NCBI GenBank assembly: GCA_013372555.1
Contig: JAAPAX010000002.1
Coordinates: 2,914,001 to 2,978,000 of the forward strand
DNA length: 64,000 nt
Reading direction: 5' to 3'
Origin: Elsinoe arachidis
Lineage: Eukaryota; Ascomycota; Dothideomycetes; Myriangiales; Elsinoaceae
The notes under the pieces are model-generated. The model was given only the letters and a program-made list of their open reading frames with translations. It ran no database searches and was not told the origin of the DNA. The position numbers and the translations under genes are program-made. Within the stretch, counting starts at the first letter, position 1, and every line of letters starts with the position of its first letter. Below, piece by piece: positions 9,671-20,234 of the stretch.

Positions 9671-12476
9671 TGATAGAGTCATAATTGATTAATTGGCACC
9701 TCGTCGTCGCTGTGATTGATTGCTTAATAATCAGCCGGCTTAGAGATTGATTGATCGACTGCTAGAGGTTGTAATATTAATTGATTAATCTGATTAATAA
9801 GGCTCTATCTTATGGTCAATTTTGAGGCTATAGTGACTTCATATTAACTATACTAGCCTTGATCTAACTCTTTAAGCTTATAGTGGCATTAATAGTGTCA
9901 CCTTTAAGGCGATTATAGCGGTTTATAACTATAAGGCTAGTGTCACTAAAGAGGTGCTCTAGCTTATCTAACATTAGCAGTATAGTAAGGATATCTAATA
10001 CTATAATAGTTAGCTAAGGCTAGAGGTGTCGCTTTTGCTACTACTACTTATAAGGCTTTAAAACCTTATATTATAAGGCTACTAAGGTATAAAGCTTGTA
10101 CTAGTTAACTAGAGCTATCCTTCTATAGTCTTCTTTACTGCTATATCTAAGCATAAAGTCATTATTGTCATTAAAGGCTTAGTGCTTTAGTTCACGCCGG
10201 AGGTGCTTAGCTAGCCTTAAAGGTAGAGGTAAATTTGCTCTACCTTATATAAAGCAATTTAGCCGCTCTCGATAGTGCTACTAGAGGTTAAGTATAGTTA
10301 CTTTAGTACTCCTTATCTAGTCCTTCCGGTCGCTCTAATAGTGCACAATCTAGTCCTAATTATAGCAAGGGTAGAGTATAACTATAGCTAGATAAGCTAG
10401 AGTCTTATTAGTTAGTGTATAATAGTTATTAAGCTTGCGCTAAGCGAGGTTAATATTGACTTTAAAGTGCAACTCCGGTAGCACTTTAGTAGCTTATAAG
10501 TAAGCTAGATCTATATTAATTTAACTGTTAATAGTGTACTTATGCTTAGCTACCTTAAGATAACTAAGTAAGTAGCTAAATGTTAGAAGAACCTCCTATA
10601 TATAGCTATAACTACTAACTTAGCCTTAGAGGCGGATTATAGCTAAGGATAGAGGCTTAAGGATGTAGTAGTACTACTAGAGAACGTCCTAATTATCGTA
10701 AGTAAGCTAGTTAGCGATTACTAAAGGCTCTTTACAAGTGCTAGTACTACAACCTCTATGCTATAATTAGCTATAAAGGCGACTCCTTTACTTAGTGGAT
10801 TAGCTAATTTGCTTAATAATGAAGGTGTCGATAGCCTTATAGACTTAGAGAGCACGCCGGATTATTAAATATAGGCTATTCTACTTTATATTATTATTGT
10901 AAACTAGCCGATAGATTAGCTTATCTAGTTACTCTAAAGCCTCTTAAGTAGCTTGCTTCTAGAGTGCCTTAAAGGCTTAGATCCTTTAAGGAGATCGACT
11001 AATAAAGGTAATAATATTATATAGCTTACTAATTAGCTCTTGCCTTCTCTAGCGAAGGTACTCTTTACGCTCCTCCTTTATAACCTCTTAAAGCTCATTT
11101 TCAAAGGCTTTAACGTCTTAATTGCTGCCTCTAAGCATAATTAACTTAGCTATAAGGTTAATAATATAGCTAGTATACCTTATACGCCTCTACTTTAGAT
11201 TAAAATTGAACTTAGCACTAAGGAACTCTATAGCCTTATCATTGCTTAAGGCGTTATTAGTAGTGAAGTATCTAATTAAGCAATTAAGCTACTAGTAAGA
11301 GATAACAGCTATAATAGTCTCTGCTATATTCTTACTACTATAAGCATTATAATACTCTAGAAGACTAATTAGAAGGTTCCAGATCTTACTATCTTAATTA
11401 ATAAAGTAAGTAATAAGGCTAAGGAGAGTAAGGTAGTTACTAGATGTCTATATATTAAAGCTAAAGTACACTATTAAAACTGCTATTTAGAGGTGCTTAG
11501 TAATAATACTAGCTATACTTAAATAAGCTAAGTAAATCTACTAGCTAATAAAGGTGTAAGAAGGTAGAGTCTTATCTAGCTAAGAGTTAAGGTACTAGAG
11601 CAACTAGCGGAGATAAGTGCTTTTAATCTTACTAAAGGGGATATTATTATAAACTATCTAGCGAAGAAGATATTCTCTAAAAGTTTAATATTAGAATCGA
11701 GCAGTAATTACATTAATAACTATAGGCTTAGTGTCTTAAGGAAGGCTAAAGCTAGCTATAATTAATAGTCTAGCAACTGCTATACTCTTATAGCGAGGAT
11801 TAGTAATCTTATAATACTTCTTAAGGTAGTTAATTAGACTATTAGTCTACTAAGGAGTAGGTATTATATACCGCATAACTTGCTTCTTTTTTAAGTAGTA
11901 TAACTTATATAGCTAATGCTTAACTCTATAGGAGTCTTTAATGCGCTAGCTATATGCCTATATAAAGCTAGTCTTTATAATAGAGAATTTAGTAGTATAA
12001 TAGTCTTTAAGAGAGCGTATAGTCTAGTCTACCTTAGCGTATAGATTATTAGGTTTATAGTGACTTAACCTTGCCTTAGAGAGGCCTTATAGTCTAGCTA
12101 ATAGACTAATTTTATTATTATAGTAAATGTTAGCTATCTCTTAAAGGGATAATAGCTTACTTAAGGCTTTAAAGGCTATAGTTAAATTTTGGTAATTTTT
12201 TAAAGTGGTGTTTAGCCTAGTAAATAAGTGCAAAGTCTATACTAGAGTACTAAGAGAAGGAGATAAGGTAGTACGGATAGTTCTGTACTAATTAGAGCGT
12301 AATTTCGCTATAACTCCGCGCCCTTAGCTATCTACCTTATTACACCTTTAATTAACACTACCACTATTATAGTTATTATTAATAATATCTAGCTTTATGA
12401 ATTAATTAATTAATGCTAAGAGAAAAATCTGATTATAAGATATTAATTGATTAATTAATCAATATTGGTCAATACA

Positions 12477-12506
12477 ATCAATCATGATTGATTGTGGTCT
12501 TCACTG
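12477..12506 (-). repeat. hAT terminal inverted repeat, right
   Basis: Read on the minus strand it begins CAGTGAAGACCACAATCAAT, matching the left end at 17 of 20 positions. Confidence 0.88.
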
Positions 12507-12514
12507 ATTGTGTC
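12507..12514 (+). repeat. Target-site duplication, right
   Basis: ATTGTGTC, identical to 9633-9640. Confidence 0.93.
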
Positions 12515-13264
12515 TTTGGATGGCCAACACGCACAGCCATATCGCTCGATGGCAAGTTCTTGGTCCAATACTACAACGACTGGAGGGCCCCATCAGAGAC
12601 GATGGTCGCCGACTCATTGATCTTGAGACCTTGGACGGCCTGCTCGACTCGCAATGCTACTTTTGCCAGGGACATATACCATTGTCGCGAACCGAGCGTG
12701 GGCGAAACCAGGTACATGTGTCTGGACGACATCGTTATCCATTCACTGGGATCGAGAGTGATCCGCAACATCTTCCGAGCATTCCGATACGCCCTGCTCA
12801 AGAAGCGCCTCAAGCAAGTCCAGCACGCTGAACGACCTACCATAGGGCTTCCTTACACGAAGGAGAGCGCAGGAGCATTCCAGACATTCTGGATCAAACA
12901 TGCTCTGTACAACCGGATGCAGAAGCACTATTGGCATTTGAGAGAAGTCTTGGTCAGGAGGAGCAGACAAGAATACGAGAGAAGGCAGAAGTGGATCGAG
13001 ACTACTTTCTATGACACTGTACGGAAAGGTTTTGAGTGGTCATGGAAAGAGGCAGATGTCAATCTTGACTGCTGGCTCAGAGGAGACGTGGAGACTTTCG
13101 AGCAGCTGTTGCACTTGAAAGGGCATGTTATAGAAGTTAGCGAGACTTTCGAGGGGAGTGGACTCGCGGGTATGCCTCGGCGTTCGAGAGGTGCTAAGTC
13201 ATGGACATGTCCCAGTCCGAGTCCTCTCCGCTACGTTCGGCATGTCGATTCTGCAATACCATGA

Positions 13265-13858
13265 TCAAGGATCAGATTGGGTGGCACTCTCTATAGCTTT
13301 CACGAATCAAGTGCAATGATATCACGAAATCCCTGCAGCCCTGAGCCACCAGAGACTGTGTGGGTTCACGACGACGTCCATACAATCGCTTAAAACCTCA
13401 AATCCACCCCGATGCTCCCTTATCTCGCTTGAAAAGGTACATCTGCTGCTCCATTTTCGTCACTCTCCGACTAGCACAATTGCAGAAGGACGTGACAAGC
13501 TATTGGACGCTACTGCAGGCCGTCACCCGGTAAATGAGGAGGGCCAAGTTGTGCTACGCGACTTCGCCTCTTTCGGCTTGTGTTACGACGCAACATAAAA
13601 GCTGAGACTGTCCTCCATTTCATCGTCCAGTGGATTTCCAGCATTCCTTTGGTAGGATGGCGGCTGTGGAGGAGGGTCTGGGGTGTTGTGGCATTCGCGT
13701 ATCGATGGCATGTCCGACATGTGGACTGGCCTGGTGGTCGACCTCGCGTTTCATCTATACATGCTTCCTTCACAAGATCGTTGTCAAGATATCGATCATC
13801 GACGACATCTTTCGCTTCAGATCACAGGCAAATCTTCCTTCACACCTTTCCTCTCAAC
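13265..13858. other. Intergenic spacer B-C
   Basis: Holds the upstream region of member C. The frame of C stays open upstream to 13580 without a typical start, so those codons are probably leader. No other feature is seen. Confidence 0.4.
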
Positions 13859-14698
13859 ATGGCCAACTTGGCGAGGCAGCAACAATTGGGCAAGATCACT
13901 CACAAAGCTCTAGGAGATTGCGAATTCGACAATTTCACTTACGCCTTCGTCACAAAAGACTCGCGTTTCGTGATCCAGTACTATAACGACATTCGAGCTC
14001 CCTCTGAGCTGTCTCAAGCCGACTGTCTTGTCTTTGACATCGACGCGGCTCACCTGACATACAACGACGACCTGGACCGAAGAACACTACATTGTCGCGA
14101 TCCCCGTTTGAGCAAAAGCAACAATCTCCATTTGTATAAGAAGTTGATAGACGTTGACGACGACGGCGTGGTCCCTCGACTCGCCCTGTCTTCTCGGTAC
14201 CACGATCTGGCCAAGCAATCTCATGCTGCCAGTGTAGCTCTTACAGCGATCGATCGGAGAAAGCACAAGAAAGTTCGACGCGAAGTTCATCAGCGTTACT
14301 GGAGGCAACGCGCTCTACTTCAGAGGGTCAAAGACGGACTTCTTCACCAGCAACGCAAACGAGACGGCCAAGATCGAGAGAAGCTGGTGCTCGGTAGGAG
14401 TGAGATCCAAGAAGCCATCGCTAGAGGGAAGAAGAAGTACATTAGATGGAATACGGAGGAGATACGATTCACGAACGCGTGCTATGATCGAGGCGACGTA
14501 CACGCATTCTTGAAAATGACAGAAGAGAAGTGCGAAGGACTAGGGTTGGGGATGCGACACAACGCTGGCAATGCTGGCAACATTCTACCCAAGTCGAGCA
14601 GAAAGTACACGCCAAAGCGTAGAAGTCCCCTTGCACAGATTATGACAGCCGAAGAAGAAGGTGCATCACCTGCTGCGACGGACAAGGAAAGTATCTAG
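13859..14698 (+). CDS. Tandem family 1, member C (unknown function)
   Basis: Function unknown; 279 aa, single exon. Start chosen at the ATG of MANLARQQQLG, about 50 residues before the core as in other members, although the frame is open further upstream. Core: FVIQYYNDIRAPSELSQADC, followed by TLHCRDPRLS. The middle is Lys/Arg-rich and helical (KHKKVRREVHQRYWRQRALL). The C-terminal box FTNACYDRGDVHAFLKM matches xRGDL/V in B, E, F and G, then a basic tail (SSRKYTPKRRSP) that could act as a nuclear signal. There is no secretion signal. This copy shows all conserved blocks without defects and is a good reference for the family. Confidence 0.85.
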   Translation: MANLARQQQLGKITHKALGDCEFDNFTYAFVTKDSRFVIQYYNDIRAPSELSQADCLVFDIDAAHLTYNDDLDRRTLHCRDPRLSKSNNLHLYKKLIDVDDDGVVPRLALSSRYHDLAKQSHAASVALTAIDRRKHKKVRREVHQRYWRQRALLQRVKDGLLHQQRKRDGQDREKLVLGRSEIQEAIARGKKKYIRWNTEEIRFTNACYDRGDVHAFLKMTEEKCEGLGLGMRHNAGNAGNILPKSSRKYTPKRRSPLAQIMTAEEEGASPAATDKESI

Positions 14699-15205
14699 AG
14701 ACCAGGAATCGCACATACCAACACCAAATACCTATGTTCTTGGAGAGTACCACTGTGGCGATGATCGAGATGACTGGTCTCATCGTTCTGCGTTGAGCTG
14801 CGAGCTAGCGATTTGTGATGGTAGAGCAGAGGCGGTGATGTCGTTCATCCGGAGTGCCTTTTTCGGCCGCATGGTACCCTGGCCGGAAGAAGCATAGTGT
14901 CGTCGACCTTTGTAAGCAAACCTTGAGATGTCCTTGGCTGCTTCCTCGGCGTCAGATGATGGCGTCGGTGGGATCTGGTCTGACCAATCACAAGCTCTGC
15001 TTACTTCATCCCCTTTCAGCACCGCCCAGGTCGCCGACCTTCATCTACTCGCAATTCCAAATGTCGAAGGGTGATTCATCTATGATAGACCTTGGCTGAT
15101 GTAGCTAGGTAATCGAGAAATTGAAATGTGATCAGTCCACGGTAGGTATTCGTCCATATGAGCAGGCCATCCGAGAGGTAGAAGAAGGATCCATCGTCCT
15201 CCGAG
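14699..15205. other. Intergenic, member C to ABM-like gene
   Basis: No convincing gene; short ORFs only. The 15121-15205 stretch is open in two frames and could hold an upstream exon of the next gene. Confidence 0.35.
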
Positions 15206-15889
15206 ATGAAAGCACTAACACCAAACACGCACGATTTAAGGATATCGAAGCTACACTACACCGCCCAAGATGTTCTACGTATTGTTCACGGCCACAGTCC
15301 GAGAGGAGCACAGTACTCTGTCGAATCAATACTACAACCAATAGTCCAACAGATCGAGGGGTTCGTGGACGAGACACCCTTCGCAGTCCCCTCTCGACCA
15401 AACGGCCAATTTCTGCTGGCACGATTCAGCACCGAAGATGCAATCGCAAGGTGGAGAAACAGTCCAATCCATCTGAGGATCATGCATCATGCACGCCACA
15501 ACATCTTCGAGGACTTCAGGGTCATCATTGGCACAGATCTGCCCGATACTTCCGCGGAGCTGGAACAGGACGGCCGGACGATCGTTGTGCATCAAACGCC
15601 ATCAACCGAACCATCAAGCACAAATTCGGAGCAATCTGCAACACTCGATGTAACAACGACGGACGAGCAGCTGGAATCCTCGAGCTTCTTCATTGGAGCA
15701 TCATCTGTTTTGAGAATGTGGCGACTGAAGACCAAGGCGGGTGTGCAGCACTTGGAAGCCTCGCTCGTGCGTGCGCCCAACGACAGCGTCCATGGGGTCC
15801 ATATTGTCCGGGAGTACAGCAAGCACGAGCGCAAAGAGGCGCCTGTGGGGATCGATGAAGCAGAGGCTGCCGCGAGCAAGAAGGCATGA
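15206..15889 (+). CDS. Putative dimeric alpha/beta-barrel (ABM-like) protein
   Basis: 227 aa, not a member of the tandem families. Residues about 69-108 read FLLARFSTEDAIARWRNSPI followed by HLRIMHHARHNIFEDFRVII; the WRN-SP-H...R...EDFR pattern is typical of antibiotic-biosynthesis-monooxygenase-like (ABM) ferredoxin-fold domains, small cofactor-free oxygenases or heme/quinone-binding proteins. A Ser/Thr-rich linker (about 128-160) leads to a second segment (FFIGASSVLRMWRLKTKAGV...HGVHIVREYS) and an Ala/Lys-rich tail. ATG at 15206 is the first in the frame (stop near 15160), but an upstream exon cannot be excluded. It lies inside the family-1 array on the same strand, so it was either trapped there or the array grew around it. 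Domain call is tentative. Confidence 0.55.
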   Translation: MKALTPNTHDLRISKLHYTAQDVLRIVHGHSPRGAQYSVESILQPIVQQIEGFVDETPFAVPSRPNGQFLLARFSTEDAIARWRNSPIHLRIMHHARHNIFEDFRVIIGTDLPDTSAELEQDGRTIVVHQTPSTEPSSTNSEQSATLDVTTTDEQLESSSFFIGASSVLRMWRLKTKAGVQHLEASLVRAPNDSVHGVHIVREYSKHERKEAPVGIDEAEAAASKKA

Positions 15890-16370
15890 TCGGCGGCCTA
15901 GGATGGAAAGTAGCGTCCTCATGGGCTGCGGGCACTTGCATCGGGCTATCATGTGCTTGTGATGAGCGATCTCAGATACAGCTCCGAGAGAGTTCGTCAT
16001 CGTATTTATCCATTCATCCATTGTCCCAAGCTGACCAACTGCATGTATCTCCTCGCTTATGCATATACCCGGGCACATTCTATACTTCTTCCCGGTACGA
16101 CACACGATGTTGGCTGGCTCACACAAGTCACATGGAAGGTGGCAGCAGGTGAGTGTGCAACACAGCATGTCAAGATGCACGTTGACTGCCGTGGATGTGC
16201 TTCCTGGCGCTTGTAGCTTGATGTGATAGGGTGCGGCTCTGTACAGCAGGTATGCATGGCCAGCCATACCCCTTGAAGCAACACTGCCAACTCCTCGAAG
16301 GGCCACAGCTATCGTCCATAAGAGCAGCTTCAAATGTCTCAATCCAAGACACAGACAACTCACTACCATC
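15890..16370. other. Intergenic spacer
   Basis: 481 bp before member E. No feature seen apart from a TATTTAT-like site near 16003. Confidence 0.35.
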
Positions 16371-17135
16371 ATGTCTCAACTCCCAGCACTCCACCTCGAC
16401 CCTTCCCACCAAGCACCCCAAATCCACCTCGGCGCCTTCGGTGCCACCGACCTCTCCCTATCCTACCCCACTTTCGCCACCCAAACGTCCGACGCCCAAC
16501 TCGCAATCCAATACTACCACGACTGGCGCGCCATCTCCGAAGAACTCGCCATTGAAGATTGGCTCCTCACCCACACCAACACCCCCTGGCCACCCGCCAC
16601 CCCCACCACTCACCCCTCCATCCTCCACTGCCGCGACCCCCGTCTCGGCGACGGCGCCCTCCACCTCTACACCCACCTCCCCACCCTCACCACCTCCACC
16701 CTCCGCCCCTTCCTCGCGGAACTCCCCCAATTCTCCCCCCTGATCCACGCCCAAGACACCCTCCATTCCCAGCGGCGACTCCTCTCAGACACCCACCCCA
16801 ACCCCGACCTCGACCTCCACACCGCCTCAACCACCATCCAGGAAGCCTGGAGCACGATCACGAAGCAGGAATCACGGGCGAAGAGGTTTAGGGAAGTCGA
16901 TGAGGAGATGCGAAGAGTCAAGATCGCGAGGAGGAAGGTGGAGGCGTTGGCGTTGTTCACGGCTTCGTTGGAGGAGAGGATTTTTTGGAGCGAGGAGGAG
17001 GTGGGGGAGATGGTGGATGCGCATGATCGGGGGGATTTGGAGAGGGTGAGGGAGATGATGAGGGGGAGAGGGATGAGGGGGGGGATGCTGGGGAGGGAAG
17101 GGGAGAATGCGGATGGGTTGGAGGGGGGGTTGTGA
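16371..17135 (+). CDS. Tandem family 1, member E (unknown function)
   Basis: 254 aa, single exon, ATG in good context (ACCATCATG). Core: LAIQYYHDWRAISEELAIED (His replaces the Asn of YYND, and APSE is AISE), then ILHCRDPRLGDGALHLYTHL. The C-terminal box is FWSEEEVGEMVDAHDRGDLE followed by RVREMMRGRG. Composition is odd: the first 150 codons are C-rich on the coding strand (long CCAC/CCCC runs), and the last 90 are G-rich, ending in G-runs that continue past the stop. Function unknown; family membership is certain from the two motifs and position. Confidence 0.85.
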   Translation: MSQLPALHLDPSHQAPQIHLGAFGATDLSLSYPTFATQTSDAQLAIQYYHDWRAISEELAIEDWLLTHTNTPWPPATPTTHPSILHCRDPRLGDGALHLYTHLPTLTTSTLRPFLAELPQFSPLIHAQDTLHSQRRLLSDTHPNPDLDLHTASTTIQEAWSTITKQESRAKRFREVDEEMRRVKIARRKVEALALFTASLEERIFWSEEEVGEMVDAHDRGDLERVREMMRGRGMRGGMLGREGENADGLEGGL

Positions 17136-17580
17136 TTCTGGATGGAGTGGAGGGGTGGGTTGGGTTTGGGTCGGCTGGGTAGGGTTTGTGATTTCTGGAG
17201 GAGGATCGTGGGGTCGCTGTTTGGATTTGTGTCGGGAAGGGTCTGGCTTGTGTGACGCGACGGGTTTCTGTGCTCGGGCGGTTGTGCGAAGCAGTGTGTG
17301 GCTGGGGAAGGTAGTACGATTTGTGAGCATGTTTTGTTTGTGATCGCTGGTACGACGGAGAGCTGCATGGTTTCCTTGTGCCTGTGGCTGGGACTGAGCT
17401 GTCCACTCCGCCCATCCACATCAATGTGATTCGTGCTATTGCAGGAAGCAGGTGGGTAGCTCAGAGGAGCTTTGGTCAGCAGGTCTGATCTGTAGCATGT
17501 CTATAGCGACCACATATACCTACAGTCGGCTTCTCGCTTCACTCTACAGCGTTGTATAGGCTCTCATCGATCACGTGAAC
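17136..17580. other. Intergenic, G-rich then AT-richer
   Basis: 17140-17200 continues the G-run composition of member E's 3' end (GGGG-TGGG-TTGGG-TTTGGG spacing) and could form G-quadruplexes in DNA or in the 3' UTR. The rest is the promoter of member F; nothing else is seen. Confidence 0.4.
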
Positions 17581-18318
17581 ATGTCATCCCTACCAGCCCT
17601 GCAGCCACTACCCGAAGTCCCTGAAGATCAGCCCGCCGGCCAAATAATCCAAGGATGTCTGCATCCAGCCTACACGGCACCTACCTTCATCTTCATCACA
17701 CACGACGGCAGGTTTGCACTCCAATACTGGCACGACTGGCGAGCCTCCTCGGAAACCACCCAAATGGACTCGTACCTAAGCGGCAACATGCCCACAATCC
17801 GCACCTTCTGCGAGCAGTCCCAGCGAACAATACTCCATTGTCGTGATCCCCGCATTGGTACCGGGTCGTTGAATCTCTACGTCATGCTCTTCCAGAGTAG
17901 CTTGCAAGAGATTAGGCAAACGATGCGACAACTCCCGCGCTACTCGGGTCTGCTGAGATTGCAGGAGTCGATCCGGGAGAAGAGGGATCTGTACAACCTT
18001 TTGATCCCGGGTACTGCTGAGCATCAAGCCGTGAAGGTGGAAGCGTCGGCTGAGATCGAGGAGCTGAAGATTCTGCATGAGCGTTTCCGAAGGGATAGGC
18101 AGGATGCTGAGAAGGACGCGGAGAGGACGATCAGGACGCGAAATGAAAAGATCCAGGAATTGTATGCTTGGTCGGTGATCAATGAGGGGAATTGGTCTAT
18201 TGAGGAGAATGCTGAGGTGATAGCCTGTGAACAGAGAGGGGATCTGGCGCGTATGAAGGAGATTATACAGGAGCGAAAGGCAAGGAAGGAAGCGTTGATT
18301 GGTGCTTTGATAGCTTGA
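17581..18318 (+). CDS. Tandem family 1, member F (unknown function)
   Basis: 245 aa. The start is the ATG at 17581 (MSSLPALQPLPEV), which resembles member E's MSQLPALHLDP. Core: FALQYWHDWRASSETTQMDS, with Trp for the second Tyr, then TILHCRDPRIGTGSLNLYVM. A helical middle follows (EIEELKILHERFRRDRQDAE). The C-terminal box is NWSIEENAEVIACEQRGDLA, almost the same layout as member E. E and F share both termini and probably derive from one duplication. No signal peptide or transmembrane segment; probably cytosolic or nuclear. Function unknown. Confidence 0.85.
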   Translation: MSSLPALQPLPEVPEDQPAGQIIQGCLHPAYTAPTFIFITHDGRFALQYWHDWRASSETTQMDSYLSGNMPTIRTFCEQSQRTILHCRDPRIGTGSLNLYVMLFQSSLQEIRQTMRQLPRYSGLLRLQESIREKRDLYNLLIPGTAEHQAVKVEASAEIEELKILHERFRRDRQDAEKDAERTIRTRNEKIQELYAWSVINEGNWSIEENAEVIACEQRGDLARMKEIIQERKARKEALIGALIA

Positions 18319-18867
18319 GCTTGATTTCTACCTTCAGGAAACATGTCGACAAGATCGAGCCAAAATACCTGCACGATCCCTTGTGATGGCCTGGGGCAAG
18401 CGTTTCACATCAAACTTGCGTGATCGCATTCCGGCCTTGTGCACAACCTTGAGCAAACAAGAACTTGAGGTCGTAATTGTGTCTCGCAAAACCACTGGCG
18501 CGCCTTGACAAGTGACATGGATCCCAGTAGCTATCAATGTTGTTGTCGACTGAGGCGCTTGTATGATGTCTGACACAACGCTATACACGTGCAAGAAGCT
18601 GATCCAATGCTTGCCAAAACTTATGCTTCGTACCACTATGATCGTGGTACAGCTTATACAACTTCGTAAGGCAGGTCGCGTGGGATCGCTGTGCTCACTT
18701 CTCAAGGAGAAGCATCACTAGCCAGTCGTTGGTTTGCTGGACGTAGAAATATAAGCAGGTTCAAGACATGGCCGTGGACCATTTCAGCTTGCAGAACCAG
18801 TCCTGCCACGTCTTACGACAAATTGCTGGACATCGCATCCTCGACTTCTTCCAGCAAATCAATCACG
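18319..18867. other. Intergenic spacer F-G
   Basis: Upstream region of member G with a TATAAG site at about 18750, some 115 bp before the ATG. The G frame is open upstream to 18691 but has no ATG there. Confidence 0.4.
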
Positions 18868-19572
18868 ATGTCGGCGACTGACATCAGGGGGTTTGAATGT
18901 CCAACGTATAACATCCAGACGCAGGACGGAAAGGTGATTGTCCAGTACTGGAATGATCTTCGAATCCCATCAGAGCTTGTCAACATCGACAATTACCTCA
19001 TAGATGATGACAAGGTCGTCTGGTCGCCCGACCCCAGCGGGACAAAAATCATCATCCATTGTCGAGATCCTGGGTTCATTCCGGAGCGGCATCCCCTGGG
19101 TGTCAAAGCAGTGTTGGAAAGGTCGGTGGCAGTGGATGCAAAGGCCGCTTTCGAGAGTCTCGGTCGATATTCGAATCTGCGGACCTGCAGGCAACAGATC
19201 CATGATTGTCAACAGGAGATCGCTAAAACCACTGATCCGGCCAGAAAGGATGAATGGGTCGGCAAGCTTGAAAGGGCAAGAGAACAGCTGAGAAGTGTTA
19301 TAGTCGTCTTGACCACCCAGCGGAATCGAAAGGAAGGTAGCGATGCCGCTTTGCTTCATAGCCGGAGGGAACTCATCACCCAAACTCTGAACCAGCTTGC
19401 GCAAGAAGGCATTCAATGGAGTGCAGCGGAGCTCGAGCTTATCAATTCTTGGCTGAGGCGTGGAGATTTACCCTCATTCGGCCGGTTTGTTCCCAGAAAG
19501 AGGTTACAGATGCGCACGGGTCGAGGAAATCAGAGGGGTCCTCAAGGAGCCCGCCATGGAGGACGACAATAG
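18868..19572 (+). CDS. Tandem family 1, member G (unknown function)
   Basis: 234 aa from ATG 18868 (MSATDIRGFECPTYN). Core: VIVQYWNDLRIPSELVNIDN, then IIIHCRDPGFIPERHPLGVK. The middle is a predicted helical hairpin (ARKDEWVGKLERAREQLRSV). C-terminal box: GIQWSAAELELINSWLRRGD followed by LPSFGRF. The tail (RTGRGNQRGPQGARHGGRQ) is Arg/Gly-rich, which none of the other members has; it may bind nucleic acid or be a read-through of drifted sequence. Function unknown. Confidence 0.83.
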   Translation: MSATDIRGFECPTYNIQTQDGKVIVQYWNDLRIPSELVNIDNYLIDDDKVVWSPDPSGTKIIIHCRDPGFIPERHPLGVKAVLERSVAVDAKAAFESLGRYSNLRTCRQQIHDCQQEIAKTTDPARKDEWVGKLERAREQLRSVIVVLTTQRNRKEGSDAALLHSRRELITQTLNQLAQEGIQWSAAELELINSWLRRGDLPSFGRFVPRKRLQMRTGRGNQRGPQGARHGGRQ

Positions 19573-20234
19573 AGTCGGTCGGTGGCCGACAGGTTCGCGT
19601 CAGTTTCAGGAGAAGTCGTTGCATATGCTTGAGGTTGTGAGGCAGCTGCGGGCTCAGCTTTGTCGGAATGGCTAGCTCCTTCCTTCATGATGGAAATTGA
19701 AGCGGAAAAGTGGGCGTTGCTTGAGCAGGAAATCAGCTTCTCTCATCATGCCAACACCTCTACTACACCCCGCTTGTATACATACTTTCACTTCCACATT
19801 GCTATATTGAGTCGGCGTCACTTGAAATTATGTTGCCAGCGTGACGACCCACCCACATATTTACTGGGAGTCCTGAGGCTGACTACTGGAATCACTCGCC
19901 AGCATCAGCGCTTCCTTTGTTGACCCCGAATAACCAAGCATCGTACCGTCATAACGCAGAAATGAGCCGTCGAGAAGAGATCATGGGTCCTTAGCTCGGC
20001 CAAATATCTCCGCAGCCATGGGATCGATCGAGGCAGCATCGAAGCGTATGCCTTGTTTTACCTCCCATCCATTCGCAGGGCCGAATTGGGCGCCAGGAAT
20101 CAACCTCGAGCGGCTCGAAGACATCAAGTTCGTTTGCAGAGTCAGACAGATCACCTGAAACCAACGACTCTCAGATCGATAGGCAAGACGAATCAGCGTG
20201 CTCGTGCTGTGTCAATGCCTCAATTAGCGCAGCT
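19573..20234. other. Intergenic spacer G-H, possible first exon of H
   Basis: 20018-20158 is a 46-codon ORF starting with ATG (MGSIEAASKRMPCFTSHPFA); it could be a first exon of member H, which lacks an ATG before its core. No confident splice pair was found. Confidence 0.3.

Larger units (their letters stand above)
9641..12506 (-). mobile_element. Complete hAT DNA transposon, RIP-degraded
   Basis: 2866 bp with imperfect terminal inverted repeats starting CAGTG: the outer 20 bases (9641-9660 versus the complement of 12487-12506) match at 17 positions. Perfect 8-bp duplications flank it. The interior is very AT-rich, with TpA common and CpA/TpG rare, the footprint of repeat-induced point mutation. 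On the minus strand at about 11186-11276 the translation reads RYFTTNNALSNDKAIEFLSA followed by KFNFNL, which closely resembles the YF..DNA.NND.A.EEL block of fungal hAT transposases; the next part reads like KxRRIRxTxxIINLxAK with several stops. The transposase is thus dead. Orientation is opposite to the array. hAT class is firm; subfamily is not determined. Confidence 0.92.
9569..13264 (+). pseudogene. Tandem family 1, member B, split by a hAT insertion
   Basis: The coding sequence is in two parts, 9569-9640 and 12515-13264, separated by a transposon plus one target duplication. When the element and one 8-bp duplicate are ignored, the parts are in the same frame and would code 273 aa. The left part starts with an ATG and ends GPIENCVF; the right part begins FGWPTRTAISLDGKF and runs into QYYNDWRAPSET and YHCREP. 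This order matches member C (GKITHKALGDCEF... then DSRFVIQYYND). The C-terminal box LRGDVETFEQLL is present. The 250-codon right part has no stops, so there is no visible decay next to the element, but as it stands it lacks an ATG near its 5' end. Presumed non-functional unless transcribed from within the element. Confidence 0.85.

Noticed and set aside
9641..12506. Could the AT-rich block be a centromere or an AT-isochore?
   Set aside because: Defined inverted ends, perfect 8-bp duplications and transposase remnants show a single hAT element.
12488..13264. Member B as an independent gene starting at 12488
   Set aside because: That start is TTG within the transposon end; the true 5' codons are on the other side of the element.
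15121..15858. Overlapping 245-codon ORF in the ABM-like gene
   Set aside because: The alternative frame carries the recognisable WRN-SP-H...EDFR block; this one looks like a shadow.
16458..17424. Several long minus-strand ORFs opposite member E (Pro/Gly-rich)
   Set aside because: Generated by the C-rich/G-rich coding strand; no motif.
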